Shown: positions 8,935 through 17,646, numbered from the stretch's first letter. The stretch: 43,236 nucleotides of DNA from Gammaproteobacteria bacterium (GCA_026709365.1 JAPOTD010000076.1:6385-49620); one strand, 5' to 3'. Notes: generated by a model from the sequence alone, not told the origin. Program-made: numbers and translations.

Positions 8935-10815
8935 TCAATGACTTGAGGGCGTGTACCAGACGGGCGAAGTGTAGGCGCGGTCCTGGACGGTCAGGGGCAC
9001 GTCTTCCGGCAACTCGACACCGAACCAGACTCGGTCCTTGGTGCTCCAGCGCGGACGGGGAATCTCAATGACGCGGGCGTAGTAGAAGGCCCGCTGGTTG
9101 GGGTCGAAGTCCGGGTCGCGCCACACCGCCGCCAATTCCGCGGCGCCGATGCTGTTGTCGAAGGTGGCGTCGGCCAGGTTGACGGTTGAGCCGACGGGAC
9201 CGACCTTGCCGGTTTCCGGATCCGCCGCGCGGTCGCCTGACCAAGCCACGTCATGGACCTTCTCGTGCAAGTCGCCCTCCCCGTCCAGCCAGCCCTTGAT
9301 GATCTGCGTCCGGTCCAGGTTGGCCCCATCCGGATCCTTGGCCGCCACCAGGATGAACGTCGGCGAGGCGCCGTCGGGCGGCTGGGCGAGATCGCCGCCC
9401 ATGGGCACGCCGGTGCCGTAGGCGACGTCCAGGTATGCGGGTTGGTGGATGAGGCCGGGCGCATAGTCCCAGCCGCCAAAGAAGCGCACCCGAATGCGGG
9501 AGCCGGTGGTGGCATAGACCTCCCGCCGCTTCATGGCGTCGAACAGCGCCGCCCGGGTGTTCTCCCTGGCCCAGACCGCCGCGTAGCCCGAGGCGACGAT
9601 GTTCCAGTTCTGCCACAGGCGCCCGGCCATGATGTTCCCGATGCGTTGGGCGCCGGGTTCGGACTCCGGGAACTTGCCGAAGAAGTTGTCCTCCTCCGGC
9701 GTGGAGAAGCTGTTGTGGCCGTCGGTGCTGCCAATCAGGCCGATCTTGAAGGGATTGACGCCGACCGCCGCATCAAGGGCCAGCCCCAGCTTGAGGGCGC
9801 CCCGGGCGTACTCATGCTGCAGCATCCAGTCCGCCTTGGCTTCGCTGCGGCCGATGTTGTCCCAATCCCAGTTCTCGAAATCGGCAAATTCATCATAGGG
9901 CGACAGGGTCGGGTGCGCTTCGCCGTCGCCCTTGACTTGGGTGACTTCATAGATCGGCTCCCAACGGGCGCGCAGGCTGGCGTACTCCGGGCCGATCGGC
10001 TCGCCGTCCACGGTCTCGGAGGGGAACATCATGCCGTTGGACAGGTTGCCGTTGTGCGGCACGGCAAGAACCTCGCCGCCGGTCTGCGCCTCGTAGCGGG
10101 CCAGCGCCTGCCATAGATCACGCGGATCCAAGCTGTCCTGGGCCGAGAAGGGCGGCAGTTGGCCGGCGGTCTCGGCATCGTCCTTGTAGATGACCACCCG
10201 GTGGAGGTTGTTGCCGGTGATCATGGACGTCCACTCGTAGCCGATGAAGGCGGTGAAGCGGCCTGGCCGGTTGTGGTCATCCGCGGTTTGGGCAACGTCA
10301 CGCCAGATCTGCAGGCGCGTCTCCTCCCCAAAAGCCGGGTAGTTGCCCGGATCCTGCATGCTGTTGACGAAGGTGCCGAACAAGCCCGCCATGTCCCCGG
10401 ACGCTTGGAACTCAAGCCATTGCCGACCGGCTGCCGTCCCGGTCACCAACGGATCGTCCACAAAGAAGCGGTAGAACCCCTGTAGGTACTCCGCGTGGTC
10501 GGCGACCACCAGGAAGTCCAGCGGGCGGCGCAGCTGCACCCGCATGCCGTTGTGGGCGGTGAGCGCCTCGCCCTGGGCGTAGCGGAAGGCGTCCGCCGGG
10601 CTTAGGTTCATGTTGCCCAGCGAATAGGCGTCCGCCGAGTTGCGGGTGTGCAGGTGGGTGTCGCCCCAATAGAGGTTGCGGGGGTAGTCCTGGCCGACCG
10701 GCGCCGAATACTCCGCGGCTGCCGCAATGCCGAAGGCGCCTGCCAGTGCCATGCCCAAGCAGAGCCGCGGGAAGCGGCCCCTTGGCGGGCGCCAGCGATT
10801 CTCATTTTGGATCAA
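8935..10815 (-). CDS. DUF3604 family exported protein, 626 aa
   Basis: Member of the DUF3604 family, whose biochemical role is unassigned; the fold resembles PHP-type metal-dependent hydrolases. An N-terminal signal peptide (LCLGMALAGAFGIAAAA, cleavage near residue 34) predicts a periplasmic location. Likely metal-ligand motifs are WGDTHLHT (HxH), VVADHAE, VPHNGN and GSTDGHNSFS. The best start is a TTG at 10815 with GGAGGG five bases upstream. That start and ribosome-binding site lie inside a MITE-like repeat (10792-10945), so the present N-terminus may be recent; an internal ATG at residue 22 would shorten the signal sequence badly. It lies downstream of, and on the same strand as, a TonB receptor, 179 bases away. 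Confidence 0.85.
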   Translation of the reverse strand: MIQNENRWRPPRGRFPRLCLGMALAGAFGIAAAAEYSAPVGQDYPRNLYWGDTHLHTRNSADAYSLGNMNLSPADAFRYAQGEALTAHNGMRVQLRRPLDFLVVADHAEYLQGFYRFFVDDPLVTGTAAGRQWLEFQASGDMAGLFGTFVNSMQDPGNYPAFGEETRLQIWRDVAQTADDHNRPGRFTAFIGYEWTSMITGNNLHRVVIYKDDAETAGQLPPFSAQDSLDPRDLWQALARYEAQTGGEVLAVPHNGNLSNGMMFPSETVDGEPIGPEYASLRARWEPIYEVTQVKGDGEAHPTLSPYDEFADFENWDWDNIGRSEAKADWMLQHEYARGALKLGLALDAAVGVNPFKIGLIGSTDGHNSFSTPEEDNFFGKFPESEPGAQRIGNIMAGRLWQNWNIVASGYAAVWARENTRAALFDAMKRREVYATTGSRIRVRFFGGWDYAPGLIHQPAYLDVAYGTGVPMGGDLAQPPDGASPTFILVAAKDPDGANLDRTQIIKGWLDGEGDLHEKVHDVAWSGDRAADPETGKVGPVGSTVNLADATFDNSIGAAELAAVWRDPDFDPNQRAFYYARVIEIPRPRWSTKDRVWFGVELPEDVPLTVQDRAYTSPVWYTPSSH

Positions 10816-10945
10816 ATCGACCCTCCGTTGCCCAATCGAGGGCGGGAAGCCTCCGAGCGAGTTTCCGCCCTCGAACTCTCGCTCCGTCGGACGGCTTCAG
10901 CGTCAGGGCGTCCTTGCGGCCACTGGCCAAAATGAGAATCGCTGG
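10792..10945. mobile_element. MITE-like element 1, 19-bp perfect inverted repeats
   Basis: CCAGCGATTCTCATTTTGG at 10792-10810 is repeated exactly in inverted orientation at 10927-10945. Between them is a second inverted repeat built on CGAGGGCGG (about 10840-10878). The inner part of the ends (CTCATTTTG) and the CGAGGGCGGGA core are shared with the element at 40812-40989, so I treat them as one family. No target-site duplication is visible. The left arm covers codons 3-8 of the DUF3604 gene. The element fills almost the whole 179-base gap to the TonB receptor gene. Confidence 0.6.
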
Positions 10946-10994
10946 GCAGGAGCCGGTTTTGTTGGCCGCTGCAGGTCACTGACGCATCGGCCCG

Positions 10995-13424
10995 TCAAAA
11001 CTTCTGCCGCCAGCGCAGCCCGATGGTTCTCGGCCGGTTGGTGGTGATGCGGGTGTCGTAGGAGAAGGCGTTCCTGAACACTTCCGCGCGCTCGTCGGTG
11101 AGGTTGCGCACGAACAGTTCAGCGCCCCAGTTGTCCCGCTCGATGCCCACGGCCAAGTTGAGGATGTCATAGGCGCGCTGCTTCCTGCGGGCGCGCGTGT
11201 CGGTGGCGCCGCTGCCGACCAAGGCGTTGTAGGACGACCCGGTGTACACCCAATAGGCTTGGACGTAGCCGTCGAAGTCCGCAAGGCTGAAGCTGTAGCG
11301 GGTGGACAGGTTGGCCTTGAAGTCCGGCACCCGGGGCAGCGCATCGCCCTTCGCCGCATCGGGGTTGCCGTCGCCGATGTTGGCCGCGTTGATCCAGTAG
11401 TCTTCCCGGAGCTCGGCGTCGATCAGGGAGAAGGCCACGCTGACGTCCCAGCTCTCGGTCAGCAGGTAGGCCAAGTCGCCCTCAATGCCCCGGCTGCGGG
11501 CGTTGCCGACGTTGTAGGTCAGGGTGGCCGGCGAGATCGAGGTATCCTGCCGGCTGAGCTGGAAGTCCTTCCAGTCCATGGTGAACGCCGCCAGGTTGTA
11601 GCGCGCGCGGCCCTCCAAGGCCTCGGCCTTGATGCCGACCTCCCAGCTCTCCACGAAGTCCGGGTCGTAGCCGAATCCCGCCACGGTGCTCGGATCCCGG
11701 TTCAGCCCGCCGGGCCGGTAGCCCTCCGAATAGGTGCCGTACAGCATGACGTCGTCGGTGACGCGCCAGGAGACGTTGCCTTTGAACACCGTGTCCTTGT
11801 CCTTGGTGACCAAGTCCGCGTTCTCCTCGCCCGGTGCCCGCCCGCCGAAGCGCTGCGGCCACCAGACCGTGCCGTAAAATCCCTTCAGGCTCACTTCGGA
11901 ATCGAAGCGGCGGAAGCTGCCCGCCACGGTGAGGTTGTCCGCAAGGTCAAACGCCGCTTCGCCGAAAATGGCCGTCTCCTCGTTGCCGCGCACCATGTCA
12001 GTGGTCCAGTAGATGTCCGGCGGCTCGACGGCAGCCGGGGTTCCGGCGGCGCTGACCAGCCCATTGAGGCCGAGCACGTGCCATTCCCAGTCGAAGTCAT
12101 GGTCGCTGTCCTCGTGGAAGGCGCCCAGCAGTGCCCGAAAGCGCTTGTCCTGCGGCGAGGCGATGCGGATTTCGTGGTTGTCGCGCTTGACGTGGTCGTC
12201 GTAGGTGGACTGCTCCCGCGGATCGGTGCATTCGCCGAAGTAGGCGACGTAGCAGGAATAGAAGCGCTGCACGGTCCCGCCGCTGATGTACCAGTCGGTG
12301 TAAAGGGAGTAGTCCACCGTGGCGTATGACTTGCGGTCCAAGTAGGAGCCGGCGTAGGTCAACTGAAAGCCCGCTATCTCGCCCTCCACCACCAAGGACA
12401 CTTGGGTCCACTCGTCATCGCTTTCGTCCGGCAGCAGGCGGGCCACTTCGAGGTCGCCCACCTCCTCCGGGTCATGGTCCCAAACGCCGGAAGCCTCCAG
12501 CTCCTGGCGCATGACGCTGGCCGTGACCGTCCAGTTGTCGTTGAGGTCAATGCCCAGGGCCGCCCGGGCGCCAGTGGTGGTGGCCTCGTTGAAGTCGCTC
12601 TCCACCACCTCCGCGTTGTCCACGGTGATGTCCGCCGCCTCGGCGATGAGGGCGGCGTCGGTCAGCCCGGCGCGAACGTTGGCGTTGCTGAAGGTATGGC
12701 TGTAGGGCACGTTGTCGATGAAGCCGGCGTCCTCCTTGTGCCAGCCCACCAGCCGCAGGGCGGCGCGCTCGCTCAAGGGGAAGTTCACCATGCCCTCAAA
12801 CAGGTAGCCGACGTCGCCGCTCTTGATGGAACTGCCCTCCACGGCGTAGCTGCTCTCAAAGCCTGCCGGATTGGGCTTGTTGGTGATGATGCGAAGGCTC
12901 CCGGACTGGGAGTTGGCCCCGAACAGGGTGCCCTGCGGACCGGCCAGGGCCTCGATGCGTTCGATGTCGTAGATGTGCGGGTTGAGGTAGCCGCCGACCT
13001 CGGTGATCGGCTGCTCGTCCAAATAGACCGCCACGTTGGGCGATGAGCCAAGCACGTTCTCGCCGCCGCCGGAAATGCCGCGGATGTAGATGCTGCCGCT
13101 GCCCGGACCCAAGGCCACGTAGCTCACCGAGGGCAGCAGCTGCGCGAAGTCCTCCAAGTCGGTGACGCCCAGGTTCTCCAGTTGCGTCTCGCCAAGGACA
13201 TTGATGCTGATGGGCACGTCCTGCAGGCTCTCGTCCCGCTTCTGCGCGGTGACGATGACCTCCTCAATGGCCAGGCCCTCCTGCGCCACGGCCGTCGGCA
13301 CCGCGAAGCCGGAGACCAAGGCCGCCGCCCCTGCGGACACCAGGGACTGCCGCCGAATCGCCCGAGCGACGGGCTTCAGGGCAAATGAACGGCCAACGCG
13401 GCGGACGGCGCTTGCATCACGCAT
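10995..13424 (-). CDS. TonB-dependent outer-membrane receptor, 809 aa
   Basis: Energy-coupled outer-membrane transporter. The signal peptide (residues ~20-48, ending AVAQ) is followed by a TonB-box-like IEEVIVTAQKR. The plug domain reads ESLQDVPISINVLGETQLENLGV, VYLDEQPITEVGGYLNPHIYDIERIEALAGPQGTLFGANSQSGSLRIITNKP, and the beta-barrel ends RPRTIGLRWRQKF with the C-terminal aromatic. The ATG at 13424 is taken in preference to a TTG one codon upstream. The plug resembles receptors often annotated for iron complexes, but many relatives carry organic substrates. It is flanked on the same strand by a TPR-sulfotransferase upstream and DUF3604 downstream, suggesting one functional unit. Confidence 0.93.
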   Translation of the reverse strand: MRDASAVRRVGRSFALKPVARAIRRQSLVSAGAAALVSGFAVPTAVAQEGLAIEEVIVTAQKRDESLQDVPISINVLGETQLENLGVTDLEDFAQLLPSVSYVALGPGSGSIYIRGISGGGENVLGSSPNVAVYLDEQPITEVGGYLNPHIYDIERIEALAGPQGTLFGANSQSGSLRIITNKPNPAGFESSYAVEGSSIKSGDVGYLFEGMVNFPLSERAALRLVGWHKEDAGFIDNVPYSHTFSNANVRAGLTDAALIAEAADITVDNAEVVESDFNEATTTGARAALGIDLNDNWTVTASVMRQELEASGVWDHDPEEVGDLEVARLLPDESDDEWTQVSLVVEGEIAGFQLTYAGSYLDRKSYATVDYSLYTDWYISGGTVQRFYSCYVAYFGECTDPREQSTYDDHVKRDNHEIRIASPQDKRFRALLGAFHEDSDHDFDWEWHVLGLNGLVSAAGTPAAVEPPDIYWTTDMVRGNEETAIFGEAAFDLADNLTVAGSFRRFDSEVSLKGFYGTVWWPQRFGGRAPGEENADLVTKDKDTVFKGNVSWRVTDDVMLYGTYSEGYRPGGLNRDPSTVAGFGYDPDFVESWEVGIKAEALEGRARYNLAAFTMDWKDFQLSRQDTSISPATLTYNVGNARSRGIEGDLAYLLTESWDVSVAFSLIDAELREDYWINAANIGDGNPDAAKGDALPRVPDFKANLSTRYSFSLADFDGYVQAYWVYTGSSYNALVGSGATDTRARRKQRAYDILNLAVGIERDNWGAELFVRNLTDERAEVFRNAFSYDTRITTNRPRTIGLRWRQKF

Positions 13425-13485
13425 CAATCAGTACCTTTACATGAAGTGTGGGCCAACCTTACGCAAAAGCGGGAGGAAAACCAAA

Positions 13486-15471
13486 TCACCCTGCGCCGAG
13501 CGCTTCCTTGAGCGGCTCCAAGTGCGCCTCAAAGCGCCGCCACTGGGCCATGGCGTCGCGGTAGATCGGCTGGCGGACCTGCTCGGAGCTGGCGGTGCGC
13601 ACCGGCCGGCTGTTGCGGTGAAACGCGAGGCAAGCCGCCTCAAACGGCAACCCGCAGTGGTCGAGCAGGCGGCGCACCTGCCCTTCAAGGTCCTCCACCA
13701 CCCGCTCGTAGTCCACCCGCAGCACCCGCCCGGGCAGCACGGCATCCCAGTGGGCCATCAACGCCGCGTAGTCCCGGTAGTAGCGGCCAATGTCCGCAAG
13801 GCTGTAGGTGAACTCCTGGCCGGCCGCGAACAGCTGCTTGAAGCAACTGAAGCAGGTGGCCATGGGATGGCGGCGGGCGTCGATGATGCGGGCATTGGGC
13901 AGGATGAGGTGAATCAAGCCGACGTGGGCGAAGTTGTTGGGCAGCTTGTCGATGAAAAAGGGGGCGTCGCCGCGCTGCAGGCGGGCGGCCTCCAGGAACT
14001 CCGCGCCCAGCGACCGGCACTGCTCCTGGGTCAGGCGCCAAAGCGCATCGGCATGCTGCGTCCCGGAGGAACGATCTCCGCGGCCCGCCAACCGGCGCGC
14101 GATCTGGGGAATGTAGGGCAACTCCATGGTGCCGTCCACCTGCGAATGGCTGGCCAGGATCTGCTCAAGCAGCGTCGAGCCCGAGCGGGGCAGCCCAACG
14201 ATGAACATGGGGTCCGGGTCGGGGTGGCCCCAATCCTTGCGCGCCGCAAACCGCTGCCGGGTGCTGGATGCCGCCAGCGCTTCGGACATGGCGCTGTTCA
14301 CGTCCGCGCTGTAGCCGCTCTGGGCGCGCTTGACGGCGTTGCCGCGCGCATAAGCGGCGAAGGCGCCGTCGATGTCGTCGGCATCCTCCAGCGCCTTGCC
14401 GAGGGCAAAGCCCAGATGGAGCTCATCGCGGGGCGTGAGATTCTCCCGCGCCGCCAGCCGCCGCATGGCGGCGAGGTCACGCTCCTCGAAGCGGAAGGTC
14501 TTCAGGTTCGCCAGGTTCCACCAGGCTTCGCCCAGACTCGGCTCCGCCTCAACGGCGCGGCGGTAGGCGGCGATCGACTCCGGCTGCCTGCCCAAGGTCT
14601 TCAGCGCATGGCCGTAGCTCATCTGCAGGCGGGCATGGCCCGGCGCCTGCTTGAGCACCCGCTCATAGCGGGCAATGGCCTGCTCGTAGGCGCCCACGTT
14701 GACCAGCACTGAGGCCGCCAGCACCGGGTGCGAGAGATTGCGGGGCTCCAGCCGCTCCAATGCCTCGGCCTCCCGCAACGCCATCTGGAAGTCGCCCGTC
14801 CTGCTCAGCGCATTGGCGTAGTTGCTGCGGGCTTGGAGGTAGTCCGGAGCCAACTCCAGGCAGCGGCGCAGCAGCGCCACCGCATCGTCGAAGGCTTCAA
14901 GCTGCAGGGCGATGTCCGCTAGCAGCCGGATGGCGTTGACGTCTGTTGGCCAGCGGTGCAGGTAGTCGCGCAGGATGCCTTCGGCCATGCCCAGCTTGCC
15001 TTCGGCCACCAAGCGCACGGCCTGGCGCAGCCCGGGATGCCGGCCGGATGCGGCCATCTGCTGGCGAAAGGCCGCATCCGCCGCCTCATCGTCGCCGCGT
15101 TCGGCCAGCAGTTCGCCGAGCGCCTGCCAAGCCGCAGCCAGCTTCGGGTTGGCCTTGACCGCCCGCTTGAAGGCGGACGTGGCCTCCGCCAGCTTGCCAT
15201 TGGCCCGCAGGGCCAAACCCAGTTCGTGGTGAATCGGCGCCGTGCCGGGGGCGGCCTTGGGCGCCCGCTTCGCCAACCGGCGCAGCTCCTTCAGCGCGGC
15301 CTGATGCTCGCCCAGGCGGTTCCTGGCCACGGCGCCGATGAAGGCGGCGCGGCCATCCTGGGGAAACCGCTTGCGGATCTCCTCGGCCTGGGCCAGCGCC
15401 GCCGGGTAGGCCCGTTCCTCAATCAGCTTGCGGGCGTTCGCCAGCGCCGCGTCGAGGTCGCCAAACGGCAC
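13486..15471 (-). CDS. TPR-repeat sulfotransferase family protein, 661 aa
   Basis: Two-part protein. Residues ~1-370 are consecutive tetratricopeptide-like helical repeats (for example LGLALRANGKLAEATSAFKRAVKANPKLAAAWQALGELLAERG and the repeats that follow). The C-terminal ~240 residues are a PAPS-dependent sulfotransferase domain. The 5'-phosphosulfate loop FIVGLPRSGSTLLEQI is near residue 424, and ANARIIDARRHPMATCFSCFKQLF resembles the 3'-phosphate site. There is no signal peptide. The GTG start lies 4 bases after the glyoxalase II stop, so the two are co-transcribed. The acceptor is unknown. Such TPR-sulfotransferases often accompany TonB receptors in proteobacteria, and one follows here at 61 bases. 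Confidence 0.87.
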   Translation of the reverse strand: MPFGDLDAALANARKLIEERAYPAALAQAEEIRKRFPQDGRAAFIGAVARNRLGEHQAALKELRRLAKRAPKAAPGTAPIHHELGLALRANGKLAEATSAFKRAVKANPKLAAAWQALGELLAERGDDEAADAAFRQQMAASGRHPGLRQAVRLVAEGKLGMAEGILRDYLHRWPTDVNAIRLLADIALQLEAFDDAVALLRRCLELAPDYLQARSNYANALSRTGDFQMALREAEALERLEPRNLSHPVLAASVLVNVGAYEQAIARYERVLKQAPGHARLQMSYGHALKTLGRQPESIAAYRRAVEAEPSLGEAWWNLANLKTFRFEERDLAAMRRLAARENLTPRDELHLGFALGKALEDADDIDGAFAAYARGNAVKRAQSGYSADVNSAMSEALAASSTRQRFAARKDWGHPDPDPMFIVGLPRSGSTLLEQILASHSQVDGTMELPYIPQIARRLAGRGDRSSGTQHADALWRLTQEQCRSLGAEFLEAARLQRGDAPFFIDKLPNNFAHVGLIHLILPNARIIDARRHPMATCFSCFKQLFAAGQEFTYSLADIGRYYRDYAALMAHWDAVLPGRVLRVDYERVVEDLEGQVRRLLDHCGLPFEAACLAFHRNSRPVRTASSEQVRQPIYRDAMAQWRRFEAHLEPLKEALGAG

Positions 15472-15475
15472 GGGC

Positions 15476-16270
15476 TTACCAGCTGTTGCGCAACTCGCGC
15501 AGCTTCAGGAACACTTCCCTCGGCGACGGCGACTCGCCGAGCTCCGGAAAGGCCTCCCGCAGCCGCCGGATCACCGAGGGGCTGGTGAGGCGGAAAAAGG
15601 TGTTGAACTCCTTTTCCTGGGCGAGCGTCGTGACCATGGCGGCGTCGGGATCGTGGCTGCCCTCAAGGGTGGCGAGCAAGTTGGCGGCGGCTTCGTTGTC
15701 CGGCTCCCGGTCCAAGGTGAAGGCCAGGTTGTGGGTGATGTAGTCGTGGCCGGGGTAGATCCGGGTGTTATCCGGCAGGCGCTCAAGCTGGGCGGCGAAG
15801 GTGTCGTAGAGCTCGTCGGGATGGCCGCCGTTGTGGCAATTGCCGGCCCCGGCGTTGAACAGCGTGTCGCCGCAAAACAGCGCCGGCTGGTCGGTTTGCG
15901 ACAGCAGGCAGACGTGGCTCATGGTGTGGCCGGGCGTGTCGAGCGCCAGCAGCTCCACGGTCCTGCCCACCCGCACCAGGTCGCCCGCGCTCAAGCCCCG
16001 GTCCAAGCCCTCGATGGCGTCGCCGGCATTGGCGTGGGCCATGATGCCCGCCCCCGTCGCCCGACGCACGGCGCCGTTGCCGCCGATGTGGTCGAAGTGC
16101 TCGTGGGTGTTGAGTATCCAGGTGATTTCCCAGCCCTCGGCCTTGGCCGCCGCCAAGCACTTTTGGTGGTCCAATGGATCCACCGCCAGCGCCTCGCCGG
16201 TCTCCGGGCAGGCGATGAGGTAGTTGAAGTTGCGGTAGGCGTTGCCGGTCCAGATCTGTTCAACAAGCAT
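15476..16270 (-). CDS. gloB: Hydroxyacylglutathione hydrolase (glyoxalase II), 264 aa
   Basis: Hydrolyses S-lactoylglutathione to D-lactate and glutathione, the second step of methylglyoxal detoxification, in the cytoplasm. It has the metallo-beta-lactamase fold with THEHFDH at residues 55-61, the bridging-Asp region FCGDTLFNAGAGNCHNG, and YPGHDY. The glyoxalase II C-terminal helical domain (NTFFRLTSPSVIRRLREAFPELG) is also present. Its length is that of the family. It is the first gene of a pair with the TPR-sulfotransferase and diverges from the toxin-antitoxin genes, with about 120 bases between starts. Confidence 0.92.
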   Translation of the reverse strand: MLVEQIWTGNAYRNFNYLIACPETGEALAVDPLDHQKCLAAAKAEGWEITWILNTHEHFDHIGGNGAVRRATGAGIMAHANAGDAIEGLDRGLSAGDLVRVGRTVELLALDTPGHTMSHVCLLSQTDQPALFCGDTLFNAGAGNCHNGGHPDELYDTFAAQLERLPDNTRIYPGHDYITHNLAFTLDREPDNEAAANLLATLEGSHDPDAAMVTTLAQEKEFNTFFRLTSPSVIRRLREAFPELGESPSPREVFLKLRELRNSW

Positions 16271-16349
16271 GGATCGTTCCGTGGTCGCGATGCAGGGCAG
16301 TTTACTGCAATTCAGTCACTGCGAACTGTTGGACTGGGTTGTTCTGCTA

Positions 16350-16372
16350 AACTGGTTAGTCAATGGTCAGTT
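16350..16372. promoter_or_regulatory. Candidate operator of the toxin-antitoxin pair
   Basis: An imperfect inverted repeat, AACTG-(13)-CAGTT, containing GGTTAGTCAATGGTC, lies just upstream of the antitoxin start. Phd/YefM antitoxins normally autorepress at palindromes in this position. The assignment rests only on position and partial symmetry. Confidence 0.35.
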
Positions 16373-16389
16373 TTCATGGGGAGTCCGTC

Positions 16390-16656
16390 ATGGCAGACAG
16401 TGTCACAGCACTCGAAGCTAAGACCCGCTTCGGTCAGCTTCTCGACCGCGTGTCGCGGGGCGAGGAGGTCATCGTCACCCGACACGACAAGCCCGTCGCC
16501 CGGATCGTGCCTGCGGGCAGGCCAGCGCGAGAGGAAGTGCGCGCGGCCGTGGAGGGCCTCCGCGAGTTGCGCCGGACCATCGCGATGCGCCGCGGGGCCC
16601 AGCCGGCACTCACCGACGCCGACATCAAGTCCCTGATCGAACAAGGACGCCGGTGA
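16390..16656 (+). CDS. Type II antitoxin, Phd/YefM family, 88 aa
   Basis: DNA-binding antitoxin that would neutralise the adjacent PIN-domain toxin and repress the pair. The N-terminus is the Phd/YefM fold (SVTALEAKTRFGQLLDRVSRGEEVIVTRHDKPVARIVP). The C-terminal ~40 residues are the charged toxin-binding tail (REEVRAAVEGLRELRRTI). The ATG at 16390 is chosen because GGGGAG precedes it by 6-7 bases and homology starts there; an in-frame ATG 27 bases upstream lies in the putative operator. The stop overlaps the toxin's GTG start by 3 bases. Confidence 0.9.
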   Translation: MADSVTALEAKTRFGQLLDRVSRGEEVIVTRHDKPVARIVPAGRPAREEVRAAVEGLRELRRTIAMRRGAQPALTDADIKSLIEQGRR

Positions 16657-17075
16657 GTGCCGCCTTCGTATTGGATGCCTCCATGGCATTCGCCTGGGTT
16701 CTGCCAAGCCAAACGCACCCTGCCGCGGAAGCGTTGCTGGAGCGCGTGGAGAAGGGCGATGAGGTCGTGGTGCCGCCGCTCTGGTTCCTGGAGGTCGCCA
16801 ATGGCCTGCTTGCGGCCGAACGGCGGAAGACGATGGCGGCCCCAGAACGAAGACTTGCACTGGAACGTCTCTCCGCACTCGCGCTTACCATTGACGCGGC
16901 CCACGCCCAGGATGCTTTCGGTCGAACGTCGGCGTTGGCCGAGCAGTACGGCTTGTCAGTTTACGATGCGGCCTACTTGGAAGTTGCGATCCGCCGCAAC
17001 CTGCCGCTGGGCACGCGAGACCGCGCCCTGCGCGCGGCAGCCGAGCGCAGCGGCATTCCCCAGTTCGACCATTGA
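16653..17075 (+). CDS. PIN-domain ribonuclease toxin (VapC-like), 140 aa
   Basis: Predicted metal-dependent ribonuclease toxin. The PIN-domain acidic residues are visible: Asp8 (FVLDAS), Glu47 (LWFLEVAN), Asp105 (YGLSVYDAAYLE) and Asp123 (GTRDRALR). The set is complete, so the toxin should be active. The GTG start overlaps the antitoxin's TGA. Antitoxins of Phd type paired with PIN toxins are a known combination. The target RNA cannot be predicted. The pair sits between glyoxalase II and tRNA-Gly, and no mobility gene accompanies it. Confidence 0.9.
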   Translation: MSAAFVLDASMAFAWVLPSQTHPAAEALLERVEKGDEVVVPPLWFLEVANGLLAAERRKTMAAPERRLALERLSALALTIDAAHAQDAFGRTSALAEQYGLSVYDAAYLEVAIRRNLPLGTRDRALRAAAERSGIPQFDH

Positions 17076-17125
17076 CGCCGCCATGATGCCAGCGGTGGTT
17101 TCCTCCTGTAGGGCGGACGGGGCGC

Positions 17126-17177
17126 GGAGTTTCGCGCAGCGAAACTCCAACCGCCTCTCGCCCTCCGGGCGAGAGGC
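17126..17177 (+). repeat. Composite hairpin repeat, modules B and C
   Basis: Module B is GGAGTTTCGC-GCA-GCGAAACTCC (17126-17148), a perfect 10-bp stem. Module C here is GCCTCTCGCCC-TCC-GGGCGAGAGGC (17153-17177), a perfect 11-bp stem. Module A is not recognisable in front. The same B plus C pair recurs at 21376-21428. Confidence 0.75.
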
Positions 17178-17254
17178 GCATGTTGGCGCTTGCCCGCCCA
17201 TGCATTACAATATCTTCGTTCAAGGGGTGCGCGGTTCACGCACCTAGCAGCGAT

Positions 17255-17330
<76 letters not shown>

Positions 17331-17445
17331 CTTCCGCCCAACAAAACCATCGCCCGGGCGTCCCGGCCTTATCCGCTCCTGCAAGCCATCCGCAACACGC
17401 GCAAGGCTGGGTCGCCATCCCTCCAACAAGCCCCTCAAGAATCGC

Positions 17446-17580
17446 TGTGCGAGCCTAGGAAACACTTCGCAACCTGACCCGCGCAACGTGCGCGGGCTCA
17501 GAAACATCTCGGAACCCGACCCGCACAGCGGCAGCCGAGTTTCGCGCAGCGAAACTCCAACGCGCCCGCTTTGCGGGCGC
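17446..17580 (+). repeat. Composite repeat: two A modules, B and C
   Basis: A diverged A module (about 17451-17483, GAAACACTTCGCAACCTGACC) is followed by a good A module (17495-17526, GGCTCAGAAACATCTCGG and on). Next comes hairpin B (17537-17557, GAGTTTCGC-GCA-GCGAAACTC) and hairpin C (17562-17580, GCGCCCGC-TTT-GCGGGCGC). The 382-base stretch between tRNA-Gly and the next gene (17331-17712) holds this repeat, the promoter region and the palindrome listed separately. I see no gene in 17331-17445. Confidence 0.75.
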
Positions 17581-17589
17581 GCAGGCGCC

Positions 17590-17618
17590 TTGACATTGTA
17601 TTGATTAGTAGTTAAATA
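17590..17618 (+). promoter_or_regulatory. Candidate sigma-70 promoter for the TonB receptor
   Basis: A perfect -35 hexamer TTGACA (17590-17595) is followed after 17 bases by TAAATA (17613-17618), a fair -10 match. It lies in an A+T-rich island that stands out from the surrounding high-GC sequence, about 95 bases upstream of the receptor start. Confidence 0.5.
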
Positions 17619-17646
17619 AGTTTATGTTGATTAATGGTTGAATAAC
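17601..17646 (+). promoter_or_regulatory. Direct repeats overlapping the promoter (possible operator)
   Basis: TTGATTAGTAGTTAAATAAG (17601-17620) and TTGATTAATGGTTGAATAAC (17627-17646) match at 16 of 20 positions with a 26-base period, about two and a half helical turns. They cover the proposed -10 region and initial transcript. This is compatible with binding of a dimeric or tandem regulator; the regulator is unknown. Confidence 0.45.
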
